The position numbers and the translations under genes are program-made. DNA of 64,000 nt from Phyllosticta citriasiana (taxonomy: Eukaryota; Ascomycota; Dothideomycetes; Botryosphaeriales; Phyllostictaceae), in NCBI GenBank assembly GCA_038021145.1, contig JBBPHT010000005.1, forward strand, positions 744,001-808,000, in the 5' to 3' direction. Below, piece by piece: positions 1-11,178 of this stretch. Below the pieces are notes generated by a model that ran no database searches, was not told the origin of the DNA, and was given only the letters and a program-made list of their open reading frames with translations. Positions within the stretch are counted from its first letter, which is position 1, and every line of letters begins with the position of its first letter.

Positions 1-726
1 AAGAAATGGGGTTGTGATGGGTAAACCGAGGAAAGAGGATGTTGGTGCTTTGGAAGCAGTCAAAGGGGCTCAAAGGAGAAAATAGATAGAGACTACGGTT
101 GCGGTAAGTCAACCTACTCTATCAATCAGTCGACGTGGGGCGTGATGACAAGACCCAGGTGCCAGTAACCAGCACCGCGGTCGAATTCTCGTTTATCAGC
201 AGCAGCGATTGGTCTAGCCTTCAAAGTGAATGGCAGCAAGCCATGACCGGTTGCCTCCATTTCGAATCGAGACACATGCGTCAAACCAAGCAGAAGCTGG
301 AGAAGAGAAACGATAGGTCGGTTGTTTAGCCTACACGGGATTGCTAGTGATGAAGGAATCGTCATGAGTGTGATTGGATGCGGGGTAGGAAATCAAACGA
401 AGAAGAGGGCACTCTACCGATGAAAGAAGCATCCGACCATTCCAATTCGCTGTCCTGCTGCTAAATGACGTGAAAGTCACTATCCGTGGTACTCGTTGCA
501 GAGCACCTTTATACCATACCTGAGTGCAAGACTCTTGCGCAGGCAAAATGCCACCAATCTGCATTCCCGCCTTTGTGACCGCCCCATTATCAGGAACCAA
601 GAAGAAGGGGAATCACCAGTCCACTATGGACAACCGCTTCCCATCGACAACCTTTACTCGGCGCGAGGGACGCCTCAACCGTACGAGTGGGTAGATGATG
701 TAGACTTCAGGGACGCGCTACTTCGT
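1..726. other. Unassigned edge region
   Basis: No gene is supported here. Short open frames exist on both strands but show no recognisable motif, and no splice chain joins them. The right part is presumably the 3' UTR of the minus-strand DnaJ gene, whose stop lies at 727-729. Confidence 0.5.
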
Positions 727-2515
727 TCAGGCGGTAGTCTTGGAAGCCGAGGATTCCTCAGTCTTGTGCTGCTCCTCGGAATGTCCGTGCTTGGACTTTT
801 TCTTCTTCTTGTCCTCCTTCTTCGCCGCGGCCTCAGCCATGAGCTGCTCGAACGCCATAAAGTCCCCCTCTTCTTCTGGGTCGCGTTCGGCCTGCGTAAG
901 ATCAGGTTAGCAACAAGCGCAAGATTTCGATAGACTGGAAGGCAACACTAACCTTGGAGAAAAGGTCGCCAATGATGATGAGCGCCTGCGCCCTCTCCAT
1001 GCGCTTTTCCAGCCTGATGGCCTTGTCGCCCAGGACTTTGTCACACACGTCGCGCAGCACGCTCTGAATCTCGAACTTGCTTCCTCGCCAAGCGGCCGCG
1101 AGGATTTTGCCGGTGACAAGCTTCTCGTACTCTGCCTTCTTCTCATCGGTCCAGTCATCGCCGCCCCGCTCCTCAGCCTTGGCCATTTCCTCCATGCTCA
1201 TCTGTGCGTCGATGGCGGTGCTGATCGTTCCCCAGGTCTCCTTGGCCAGCTGGCCCTTGTCTTTCAGTCGGCCAAAGAATCCACCGATGCCCAAGAATTT
1301 TTGGCTCTTGAGAAAATTGCTTCCTTTGGACAGATACACCTGACCGATGGCATGCAAAATCTCCAGGCCGAAACTCTCCATCTTGAGATTCTCCACCTCA
1401 AGTCGCATCTGCTCCTTGAAGGAGTTTGTGACTTCAGTTGACTTATCAGTCTCAGTCCATACACTGATGCGGTCAACCAGCTTTTTGGAGAGCATGTTGA
1501 CTCGCTCGTCCCGGACCTTTTTGCGTTCTTGCTCGTACGCCGCGAGCTGCTCACGTTGCTCCTTGGTAAGGCCGCCCTTCTTCTTTTCCTTGGCACGAAG
1601 TTCTTTTTCCTGTTGGGACACGCCCGCGGCCTCCATTCTCGCATCTTCTTCGGATCTGTCCATGATGGCTGGGCGCATCGGAATGCCCTTTGGCCGAGGG
1701 GTGCTCGTGCCCGATGTCGCTGGCGATGGAGCATCTTCTGTCGTCGTCGTTGTCGTGGCAGCGGTGACGGATGGAGCCTCAGTGGACGTAGATTTCTCCG
1801 CAGAAGGATGTTCGGTTGTTACTCCCGGCGCGGGCGCAGCCTCGGCGGTCGACGTGGATTGTGTAGCTTCCGCAGCCTTTTCCGATTCGTTCGATGCACC
1901 AGCCGCCGCCGCCGCCTGCTCTTCCTCCATTTCCTTCATTGTGATGTCCATAGTGTGGGTGAGGTCTTTCATCAGTGATATTTCGCCAATCCTACGCCAC
2001 GTCAGTGAGACGCTCCAGAGCTCTGCGAATGCATCATCTTACCAATCATGGAAGGCTTCGCCACCGAATATCATGCCAAAAAATTCCGCCGGGTCCTCTG
2101 TGATCTGAGTTAGACAGCGTCCTTGCGACAATGACGTGGCCTTGTATCAACATACCGAACCCGCTGTGCGGAACAGCACCTTCTTTACCAAACTGGTCAT
2201 ATTGCTTTCTAAGTTCCTTGTCGGAGAGGACTTGGTAGGCTTCACCGATCTGAACCGGGCGTTTTAGAGTGGAAACAGGTGTAGAAGTTGGCTAAGTAGG
2301 CTTACGGCTTGAAATTTCTCATGCGCAGACTCGTCGCCCGGGTTCTTGTCTAGAGCAGATAGTTAGATGTCTTGTTCGCATGGAGCGCGAGTCGGCGAAG
2401 CAAGCTTGCCTGGGTGGAGCTTGATCGCAAGCTTGCGATAGGCCTTTTTGATTTCAATGTCGGTCGCGGTGGGTGCGACCTGGAGCGCGTCGTAGTAGGT
2501 CGTGTCGACAACCAT
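727..2515 (-). CDS. DnaJ (Hsp40) co-chaperone, Caj1/Djp1-like with DnaJ-X domain
   Basis: Class III J-domain protein that stimulates Hsp70 ATPase. Yeast relatives Caj1 and Djp1 act in membrane-protein handling and peroxisomal import. Proposed exons on the minus strand are 2515-2410, 2349-2306, 2249-2156, 2097-2043, 1991-953 and 891-727, and the frame is open throughout. Residues 1-70 form the J domain (YYDALQVAPTA, HPDKNPGD, AYQVLSD). The HPD Asp codon is split by intron 1. A Ala/Thr/Pro-rich linker follows, then a charged coiled region and the DnaJ-X domain (LEILHAIGQVY through GTISTAIDAQ). The tail is Lys/Glu-rich and has no CaaX box. Intron 1 uses a GC donor (GCAAGC...TAG), because no GT donor preserves HPD. 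The start is the only ATG that gives a complete J domain. The family call is firm, the exact orthologue less so. Confidence 0.9.
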
Positions 2516-3150
2516 AGCGGATAGGTCTTGAGGGGTATCAGAAAATGGCGAGCAGGTTAACGAGGTGTCTTGAGAGGTTTAGTTGGTCGTGGGGAAGAAG
2601 TTCAGGTCGGTGGTCGAGATGGAGCGCCGGGATTCTGCCGCCTTGCGGACCCTAGCAAGTGATGACGATTGAACTCGCACCGCAGCCAAAAAGCGACACC
2701 CGATAGCGACAAGCCACAATCCAACGCATGTGATGCGCAGCTGTGGCTTGTTGAGTCTTACACAAGCACAATCTGAGAAGACGCTGCGTCTTGTCAAGGC
2801 TCCTCTAGAACCCTACTTTTGGGATATTCCAGCTATGTAGCTACAACCCAGCGCTGTCCCCGAAAATCCTTGCTGTGTCTTGCAAACGCCATGCTTCAAT
2901 AAAACCTGCCGTGAAAATCATGCCTCCCCAGAGTATACTAGGACATCAGGAAGGGCCACCTGTTTCACCTTCCGTTGACTGATGTCCTCATCCGCATGTC
3001 ATGAAAAGTAACCGTCTATCGGGCATGAAACCCAACTTTTGATGCCCACATTGAATAAGGCTGTCTCCACCGTAGAATGGAGAATATGCAAGCCTGCTCG
3101 TGTGGAAACGAAATTTCCAGAAGTCGTAAAAAAGAGAAGGTGCTGGACAC
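2516..3150. other. Intergenic: DnaJ promoter side and eIF4E 3' end
   Basis: About 630 nt between two minus-strand genes. It should hold the DnaJ promoter/5' UTR and the eIF4E 3' UTR. I see no gene, structured repeat or clear RNA element. Confidence 0.5.
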
Positions 3151-4071
3151 TCAGACAACAAACTTGGCCTTGGCCCTGGTACTGCCAGAGTGAGCGCTGT
3201 CCGTGTGGCCAGAAAATTCGACCTGATCCGTGTCTTTCAAGCCGAGGGCCTCCTTGAAGCGCTGGCCAATCTTCGACAAGACCTCCTTGCCCTGATCAAA
3301 GGTCCTACCCTTTCCGCCAGCATTGTTGCCATCACCGCCACCGGGGAACGGCTTGCCAACAGTGCGAGTCCACAGACCGATACGATAGAAGCCCTTGCGC
3401 ACGTTGACGACGACACCCATGACCTCGCCATCGCCGTCGTCCTCCAGGGTCTCGCCAATGGCGGCGAGCATGACATGCAGCCAGAGTGCGTCGATGTCGA
3501 TGAGCTTCTTGTCGCGGAAAGAGAAGGACCACTTGCCACCGTGCTTGTTCTGAGGGTCTTCCCACTCGGGGCGGACGCCTTTCTTGAAGAGGTGGTAGTC
3601 AGACTTGAGGGCAAGCTGTGACGTCGGGGTGATGTTGTTCTGAAAAGGGACCTTTGTCAGTAGCGACCCTTAAGATGCAGCGGAAACGGAGTACTCACGT
3701 AGATGCCCCAGAACTCCTCGACGGAATCGAACGAAATGACCTCCTTGAGCAACTCATTCCAGTTGTCACCCTACGATAAGTCATCAGCAGCTGCCCAAAG
3801 ATGCGCTTTTGCGATATGCGCTCACCTTTCCGCTCGGCGGCTTGGTGAACCACAAGGTCCAGGCATTCATCAAAGGATGCTTGACATTGAAGTTGTTGGG
3901 ATCGTGGAAGACGGTGACGGTCTCATCGCCGTGAGCCGTCTGGCCATTGGTGCCCTCTTCCTTTGTTCCGTTCTCCATGGCTCCTTCGGGTGAGATGGGG
4001 ATGGTGTCGAGAGGAACGGGCTCTTGTGGGTTCGGGGCAGTAGCCGCGGCAGAGTCAACAGTTGCAGCCAT
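3151..4071 (-). CDS. Eukaryotic translation initiation factor 4E (cap-binding)
   Basis: Binds the mRNA 5' cap and, through eIF4G, recruits ribosomes; cytoplasmic. Exons are 4071-3826, 3770-3699 and 3639-3151, giving 268 aa. Both introns start with GTGAG and end in AG. An N-terminal Ala/Pro/Thr-rich arm of about 60 residues precedes the fold. Family landmarks are HPLMNAWTLWF (cap-stacking Trp), FWGIYNNI, RPEWEDPQN (second cap Trp), KWSF, and WLHVMLAAIGE around the dorsal eIF4G-binding surface. The C-terminus carries an inserted Gly-rich loop (GGGDGNNAGGKG), as filamentous ascomycete eIF4Es often do. The start is the first ATG of the frame. No regulatory element is obvious beyond a pyrimidine/Thr-coding 5' leader. 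Confidence 0.95.
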
Positions 4072-4963
4072 GACGGATGTAGCGTGGGGGTTTCGTTTTT
4101 TCGGTTCGGGTCAGGTTTCACGCGGCGCGAACGTAGTGCGTGGGAGCAGGAACCTAGGCCTGGCTCAGTGGTGCTTCAAGGACAAGCCAGACCAGACCAG
4201 CAGTGATGCTAGCGGGCAGGGCTGCAGGATTCGAAAATGCTCACGGATGTGGCTGCGGGCGAGGGTTGAGCGAGAGCAATAGGGTCGTGGAGGTCGAGGA
4301 GGATGTAGTGGTCGGGGCCAGGAGAGGCTGGGACTGGGACGTGGTCTTGGATTGAGGTGATGCGCGGCCGTGCTTGCTTTGGTTGTGCACGAAAAGTCAG
4401 CCACGGACGGGCAATCGCGAGAGTCTCTGTCGCGACAATTGAAAGGTGCACCGCAGCCGGTGCTGTGCGGCCTTGGCACCCGCCATCGCACACCGCCTTG
4501 GGACCTTCACGTGGCTGATGGCAAAATCGTGGATGCAATCTTGTCTTCATTCGAGTGGCTATAGATGTGTACCGCACCAGCTGACATGCGCTCCCTTGCC
4601 CTTGACGGAGCCCATGGTCAGCAGTCCCCGATGCCGGGTAATGTATGTCGATTTCAGCACTTCTCGGCACAATCAGAGCTATTGAGCAGCATGATTGTAA
4701 TTTGACATCCGTGCTACGAGTCCCACAGCCTGCAGCAGTCTCGTTCGAATCGTACACTTTTGCATTAGTACATCTACCTGGCTCGCCAATGTCTGCCTTT
4801 ACATTGCTTCGCCATGGGCATTTGAGAAGGAAAAAGGGGCTGCCAGTGAAAGCGAGCCTGCGATCCACCGGCACCGCGCCGGATGAGTCCCTTATTATCT
4901 GTTCCGAAGGCCGAGGGATATCAAGTGCATGAGCCGTCCAGTCATCATAGATACTCTGTGCCA
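4072..4963. other. Intergenic upstream of eIF4E, downstream of ERG9
   Basis: About 890 nt. A 251-codon frame on the minus strand (4964-4209) starts at an ATG overlapping the ERG9 stop. It shows no domain, low-information composition and no splice logic, so I treat the stretch as eIF4E promoter/5' UTR plus ERG9 3' UTR. Confidence 0.5.
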
Positions 4964-6580
4964 TTAGAGCTCTTGATGGTCGTATTCAGCAACAGCTTGC
5001 GAGGCTGACGCCGAGCCAGGTGCAGGCGCTTTGAAGATACCCTGCTTCAGACTTTGGAAGGCAATATCGAATCGTGCGCCGGCCATCCAAGCGACCAGAA
5101 TCTGTGGACGTGTTAGGGAGTGTCGAGGTTCGGAGGGGGAGGAAAATTTTAAACCCACCATTATCCCCGTGACAAGGGTAAGCGTGCAGAATACGGCAAT
5201 TGCCATGTAGATCACGTCCCATTTCGCTTCTTCCCTCTCCGCCTTTTGCTTCGCTTCTTCTTCGGGACTCAATACAGCCTTCATCTTCTTGTTTGTTGCC
5301 GTCTGCGTCGGGAAGACCGTTTCGACGAATTGCTCAATCTATTCAACATAATCAGTCGATCGTTCAAGAGCCATTGGTGTAGTCCAGGGCTCACCTTTCC
5401 ACAGGCAATGCTAATTTCGAGAAAGTTGGGGTCCTTGGGGTCGTTCTTCTTGAGGATGGAGCGCGAAAATCGCTTGAATATCTCACAGACGAGCTGGAGG
5501 TTCTGAGTCGATTCAATCATCAAGCGACATGCCTGTCCCTTGGTGATTTTGATATTTCTCTCGAAGACCTGGTAGTTACGGAAGCAGAGGTCAAGCGTTG
5601 CAATTGCCATGGATTGCGGGATGGCGGCAAAGTTGAACACGCTTTGATCCCTCAACCCAGCCAAGTAGTAGAGGCAGTCCGGCGCCCTGCGAAGCGCCGT
5701 CAAGACCATTTCGGAGTTGCAGTTGAGAGCGGCCTCCTTGTTCTCGGGCTTGAACAGGTCTTCAAACTTTTCGACGTGCTTGGACCAGATTTCTTTGGGC
5801 CAAAATCTCCGCTTGTCATCGAGATCCTCCTTGATATCTCTGATGATGTTGACCTGCTGCAAGAATTGGCCCATCGACTCGTGGAGATCGTGGCGGACCA
5901 GAAGCTGCTGATTCGCCAGACCGGCCTCGACAAACAGCTTTGTGAGACCCTCTCCAACTAGACCGGCCACATAGTGGCAGTATAGCTCGTAGTCCTTGAC
6001 GGTGTTGACACCATTGATGTTGTGCTCGGCGTTGTTCGCATAGTCGGCCATGCCATCGCCCATCTTCTTGGTAATGTCCTTGATAATGGCGCGGTATGCC
6101 GGCTTGATTCTCTTGAATTCTTCAACCACGACGTTGAACTCTGTGAGCAATTCCCTGTCCTTCTCGTCGGGTCCATTGCCATTGAAGGTCCAGCCGTCCC
6201 TTTCCAGAATTTTGTCGAAGTCGCGAAGGAGAGGCTCCTTTGTCGGCAGATCAATCGTCATGTCATCTTCAATGGTGTCGAGGCCGCGGAGAACGAGGTA
6301 GAAGAGGCAGACGGGCACCAAGAGCTCTGGGTGAAGCTCCTTGATAACGGCTGCGAAGCTGCGGCTCGTCTTGTCGAGAAAGTGGAAACACCTGCTAAGC
6401 GACGCGGACTCTTTGGTTTCATCGCGCTCGTGGACAGGGTTGTGCCAAATCTTCCTACACCCTGGATCAGTTTGCACAACGGTCATAAGTGGGCAACGGA
6501 GGTTGTGCGCACCATTGGATTATGGCCCGCAGCTCCTGCGTGTGGAGCAGGTAGTACACAACTTCCGAGGCCTTAGGCAT
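4964..6580 (-). CDS. ERG9: Squalene synthase (farnesyl-diphosphate farnesyltransferase)
   Basis: Condenses two farnesyl diphosphates to squalene, the first committed step to ergosterol, at the ER membrane. Exons are 6580-6513, 6454-5395, 5338-5159 and 5101-4964, giving 481 aa, the usual fungal length. Short exon 1 supplies MPKASEVVYYLL...LRAIIQW and joins KIWHNPVHERDE. The two Asp-rich, Mg/PPi-binding motifs are visible: LDTIEDD in helix 1 and RDIKEDLDD later. CHYVAGLVGEGL and the AALDLCFRNYQVF-like region also match the family. The C-terminus has a hydrophobic membrane segment (IYMAIAVFCTLTLVTGIM + ILVAW), which is interrupted by the last intron. The start was chosen because only the 6580 ATG supplies the conserved N-terminal helix; the ATG at 6486 lies inside intron 1. 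Confidence 0.96.
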
Positions 6581-7082
6581 TTTGGGTGACGATGGAGCGG
6601 TCGAGGGCACAGGTTGTTCGCGCGGACTGAGTAGGTAGATTGACGCTTGCGCAGTCGGGACATGCGACAGGTTGCAGACAGCGGATTGAAGAACACACGA
6701 GGTGAGGCTTGCGTAGGGCAAAGAGGTCAAGACAGCAGCCAGCGGCTTGCCTGAGGGGACAGCACCGTTGGTGATCTAAGCGGCGTCTGACCATGGGCCA
6801 TCCTGTTCACCGCCAGCGCCAGCCACCAAGGGGTCCCGGGGATGAGGAGCGGAAAAAGTCTGGATAAATCTATACTCCGATCCGATTGGTAATCACAACA
6901 ACACCACAGAATCCACCAATACGACTTCTGCCAGGGCCAAAACAAATACGCCCGCTGAAAGGTACCGCCAAAATGCCTTTGTCCTGCTAACTCCAGAACT
7001 CGCTCGATTGTGCGGACAACTTCAAAGATCCATGCTCAGAACGATACAACTCCAAGGACCACTACACGAGATCCAGCGACTA
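6581..7082. other. Intergenic, ERG9 promoter side
   Basis: About 500 nt between two minus-strand genes, expected to hold the ERG9 promoter and 5' UTR and the 3' UTR of the ankyrin gene. No sterol-regulatory element could be assigned by eye. Confidence 0.45.
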
Positions 7083-10020
7083 CTACGACAATCTCGACAG
7101 AAACGAATAGGCGGACCCGGTCGTGGATAGTGACGAATTGCGTCCATGGCGGATGGAGCTGCGGTCTCCGTCGCTTGTTGACTGTTCCGACGCACGGCGG
7201 TTCGCTACTCCCAGCACGGTTGTCGATGCATGCCGTTTCTCTCCTTTTGCATGCCTCTTGACGGCCCCTCTGACTTCCTGACTGCTCCTTTCCGCGACCT
7301 TCTTTGCGTCTCGCCCAAGATTGTCCTTGGCTCCAAGATCTGCTCCTCTCTGCAAAAGGATCTCGACGTTTGCCTGCAGTCTCTTCTCGATGGCCACATG
7401 AAGAGGAGTACGTCCAGCACAATCTTTTGCTTCGAGGTCGCCCCGGAGATTCAACAGAACGCCTATAATACCTGAGTCGCCAGCCTTTCCTGCCGCAATG
7501 TGGAGGGCTGTTTCGCTTGCCTTGTTTCCCATGTTGACTACGCCGTCTTTGCTGGAAAGAATCGAAATAACATCCTGGTTGCAATTCTTGTTGACTGCTC
7601 GATGCAAAGCTGTGTTGCCGGCACGATCCACAGCATCGACAGGCGCATGGACGGTGACTAGCAGGTCAACCACCTCTGCGTGTCCCTCTTCAGCGGCGTA
7701 CATGAGCGGAGTCGCTCCTGTCGACGTTCGCGCATCAATATCCGCCTCGTTCTCCAAAAGCGATCGGACGACCGATGGCGAACCGCTGCGAGCAGCAATC
7801 AAGAGTGGAGTGTAGCTGCAGTCTCCAAGTCTTGAATCCGGAGACCAAGTTCTCGGCCCCCGAGTTTCGGTGTTGGCATCATTCTCGAGGAGCAGCTTCA
7901 CTAGTCCAGGGTGCCGTCGATCCGCAGCCCTTTGCAGAGGCGTCCAACCCCAAGTCGGTGCATCCACATGGGCCTTCTTGCTGATTAGAATCGCTGCGAT
8001 GGACTCGTTACTGCACTCCACAGCATGCATCAGAGGAGTCATCCCCTGGAAGCATCTGATTTCTGGATCTGCTCCTCGCAGCAAAAGAATTTGGACGAGA
8101 TCTTCGTTGGATGTTTGGACAGCGCGAATCAGGGGAGTGGCACCGTCAGGAAGCCGTGAATCTTTACCAACTCGGTCCGCAAGCAAGTAAGCGATTTCCG
8201 ATCGTTTGTAAATGACTGCTTTGTCAAAGGCTTCGATTGCGAGGCTCCTCTGGATTCTCTTGTCCAAAATAGTGTGGAGTACGGCTGGTACAACACGATC
8301 GTCATTCTCGACAATCGAATGCTCCAGCGCGTTTTGGGGCGAAAAGTCTGGTGACTGAGGATCGAATCCTGCGGACAGCAAGGACTCCATGCCGCTGCTA
8401 TGACTACTCCGTCGGCTGGACGCAGTGGCTTCGCTTGGCTTTCGCGCCAGTCCAGCTTCGGGGTTGTCTCCAAGGTACATATCGCGGAAGCTGCCGGCCA
8501 TGATGTGCTCGCCTTGCTGTTGAAATATCTGCACGAGCAGTCGGATGGATTCGAACAAGAATGGATCCTCTTTCTCAAGTAAATCGACCTGTCCGATGAA
8601 CGACCTCTTGGCATACCGGACTGCGTGCTTCAGATCATGCTGGAGCAAGTAAATTCTCGAAAGCCAGTAGTACCACCTGCATTCGTCAAGCTGTCGTTGA
8701 ATTATTTCTTGCGTCTTTTCGTCCTCGTCCGAGCATCCGGGGAGTCTTCGTTGTTTATCTCGATCAGACTTTCCTCTTTCGTCTGAACGAGCGGCAATGA
8801 GCCCCTTGTAAATGTCCTTTGCATCATCCAGTTTTCCCTGTTTGTAGTGAACTTCTGCCAGCTGCTCTCGTACTTTGATCCTGTCAAAGGGTTTGCCGTG
8901 CTTCCTCTCCCCTTCCTCAAGATGCTCAATCATCTTCATCAAAGAGTTCTCCGCTCTGTTAAAGTTCCCCGCCTGCAACTCGTCTCGAGCAGCTATCCGA
9001 AATCTCTCTACAAGTCTTGCATTTACGTTGGCAGGGAAGTGGTCCTCGTAGTCGGGGTCCGGGTCAGAATCAGAGTCTGGACTATCCGGCGTCAAACTGA
9101 GTTCTTGCTGAAAATTGCGGAGCTTTTCTTCCAATGGCATTCCATCCAGTTCCCACAGGTCATCTCTCCAGGTCCTCGTCGAAGTTTTTCTTTCTTGCGT
9201 TGACCTACTATCGGATCTAATGGACGAAGCCGGCTTCACACTGGCACATGCGCTTGCATTCATACTCGCAATTTCGCTTGCGGCTTCGGCAGACTCCATG
9301 AACTTCTCAAAGTCTGCAACCACACGTTCCTCTTCTTGGATGTCCTTCTGGCTCAAATCGACGTCTTGGCTGTCAAACTGGCTGGTCGGCTCTCGGGAGG
9401 ACAAGGAATTTTTGACGTCTTGAATGCGAGCCTTCAGTTCTTCAAGCTCGAACCTAATGGTTCCATGATTCTGCGCCGCTGTCATTCTACAAGTATGGTC
9501 AGCATTCCCGTCCAGTACGTCTAGCGTGTCGTTTATTCAGAGCTCCCAAAGGTCGGTACAACTAACATCTAACACTCAAAAAGTCGGTGAAGACTTACAA
9601 ATGGACCAGCTGCAGCAAAACCTGTAACGCATGCGTGTGAGACTTGATGTGTCTCCTCAAGATGGCAACAGTGTGCGACTTCATATTGAGGTGAAGCTGC
9701 ATTATGGGCATTCTTCCAAGTCCATGTCGAGCCGAAATATTCGCAAGCACGGAGTTGAGTTTCTTTAAAGTCTTGTCGCAGCGGCCAAGCAGCGTTTTGA
9801 CATTTCTCCAGTATTCGTCGAGCTCGTCCAGGGACTGAGCGCGCATAGTGGAGTGGACTAGCTGAGAGACATCCCGAAGCATCCTGATTTCAATCAGCAT
9901 GCTTTCGATGGTCGTATCCACATGCTTGGAATCGTCGACAAAGCGGCCCAAGGTGTTGATAAGAGAGCCGCATAGCGAGGCTATCTGAGCGGTGCTAGCG
10001 AGGACTGATAGTGGATCCAT
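7083..10020 (-). CDS. HeLo-like N-terminus, TPR-like and ankyrin-repeat protein
   Basis: Exons are 10020-9599 and 9486-7083 (intron GTAAGT...TGTAG), giving about 941 aa. Residues 1-140 start MDPLSVLASTAQIASLCGSL, the style of fungal HeLo-like/STAND N-terminal helical domains. A coiled segment follows (FELEELKARIQDVKN), then a linker rich in Asp/Ser. A helical TPR-like block comes next (NRAENSLMKMIEHLEEGER, VREQLAEVHYKQGKLDDAKD, WYYWLSRIYLLQHDLKHAVRY). The C-terminal third has about eight ankyrin repeats (GATPLIRAVQTSNEDLV, GWTPLQRAADRRHPGLV, GATPLMYAAEEGHAEVV, GRTPLHVAIEKRLQANV). No NACHT or NB-ARC P-loop is present. An in-frame upstream ATG at 10212 would translate the GT microsatellite as Thr-His repeats, so the start at MDPL is preferred. 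Function is unknown; a signalling or incompatibility-related role is inference only. Confidence 0.82.
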
Positions 10021-10167
10021 ATCGCAAAGATGATGTGAGGCAATCAACGGAACGAACGCTTGGTCCTCCGAACAGTCAGTCTGGGGAAAGACGGGATGGT
10101 CTGGAGAATGTGGAGAGAGGTGCGGAGGGCTATCATGGCACCAGGAACAGCTGAGCCTCCACTCGAC

Positions 10168-10199
<32 letters not shown>

Positions 10200-11178
10200 C
10201 TGTATGCGGCAACGGCTATGCTAACGTGGACCTGCGCCGCTGATGGCAAAAGGAAGAGACAGCCCAGGGCTTACCGGAGCTACAGTCACCGTCGTTTAGG
10301 CGACAGTTGCCTGATTCTGCTGGCCAGGCCAGGCAGCCAATGATGCACAGTGATGCGGCTCGCACGCGCGTCCGTCACTCCAGCTCTGGAAGCGAGTCCG
10401 TGTCACGAGATGCCCTAAGTAGGTCGCCTGGCACTTTGATGCCAACGCATTCCTCACCGCGGACACCAGCTCGCGTGCCACGCCCGTCCAGCAATAAAAC
10501 AAAACTGGCCGCTTCTCCCTGCGCAACACGCTCTGGCTAATGGTCACGCAGGCCGGCCTGCCCATTCATGTGGAGGCGCAGACCCATTTGTTTGATCGCG
10601 GGGAACCACCATTTGCTGCTGTCAGCGTTGGGTCAACGCCTTTGGGGAAATCTACTAGGGCAACTTCGTCCAATGCAGACGCCGTGCACGACGTCCCCTC
10701 GCCACAAACAAGTCTCGCGCCCCCAGAACCCCGTTGGCCCCGTCATGAAGAAATTTGGCGCAACCTGCTAGCGCAAGCTGGGAAAGAGGACACATGTCCC
10801 GAAGCCTTGCACCCCAGGAGTTTCTTGAGAAAGTTGAAAGCGACAAATGACAGGTTGCTTGGAGCAAAGACGTTCTACCGGAATCCTTCGAGTGCTTGGC
10901 CCGATGCGCGCCCCTCCGCATTCTACCCCAGGCGTACCAGGGTGACAGGCTCTTACAGATGAACATGCAGCCACCCTCAGCTGTCCTTGGCGAGGCTGAA
11001 AGTGTCGAGGGCCATAGAGACGAGTTGCCCAACTCTCCATGTCAGCGTTCCTCCCATTCTTCAATGAACACCCCCATCCATTCGCCGACTTCTTTCCTTG
11101 TCCGCTCCCCCTCTCTTCCGGCATTGGCGCCTTTTGACCCTCCATGAGATTTCTCGCTGCTGTGTGCGCAGTCGAACA
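10021..11178. other. Divergent intergenic region between ankyrin and MFS genes
   Basis: About 1.16 kb separating divergent genes, so probably both promoters. Open frames of 140-144 codons on both strands overlap one another and show no motif. The region includes the GT dinucleotide tract at 10171-10199. Confidence 0.45.
10171..10199. repeat. (TG)n microsatellite
   Basis: An uninterrupted run of about 14 TG units lies some 150 nt upstream of the ankyrin-protein start, probably in its promoter or 5' UTR. Confidence 0.95.

Noticed and set aside
902..1972. Plus-strand frames opposite the DnaJ gene (1347-2108 and 1529-1978)
   Set aside because: They mirror the coding strand of a clear DnaJ-X protein; no domain or splice logic of their own.
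4735..4760. TTCGAATC sequence resembling a tRNA T-arm
   Set aside because: No matching acceptor stem, D-arm or anticodon arm around it.
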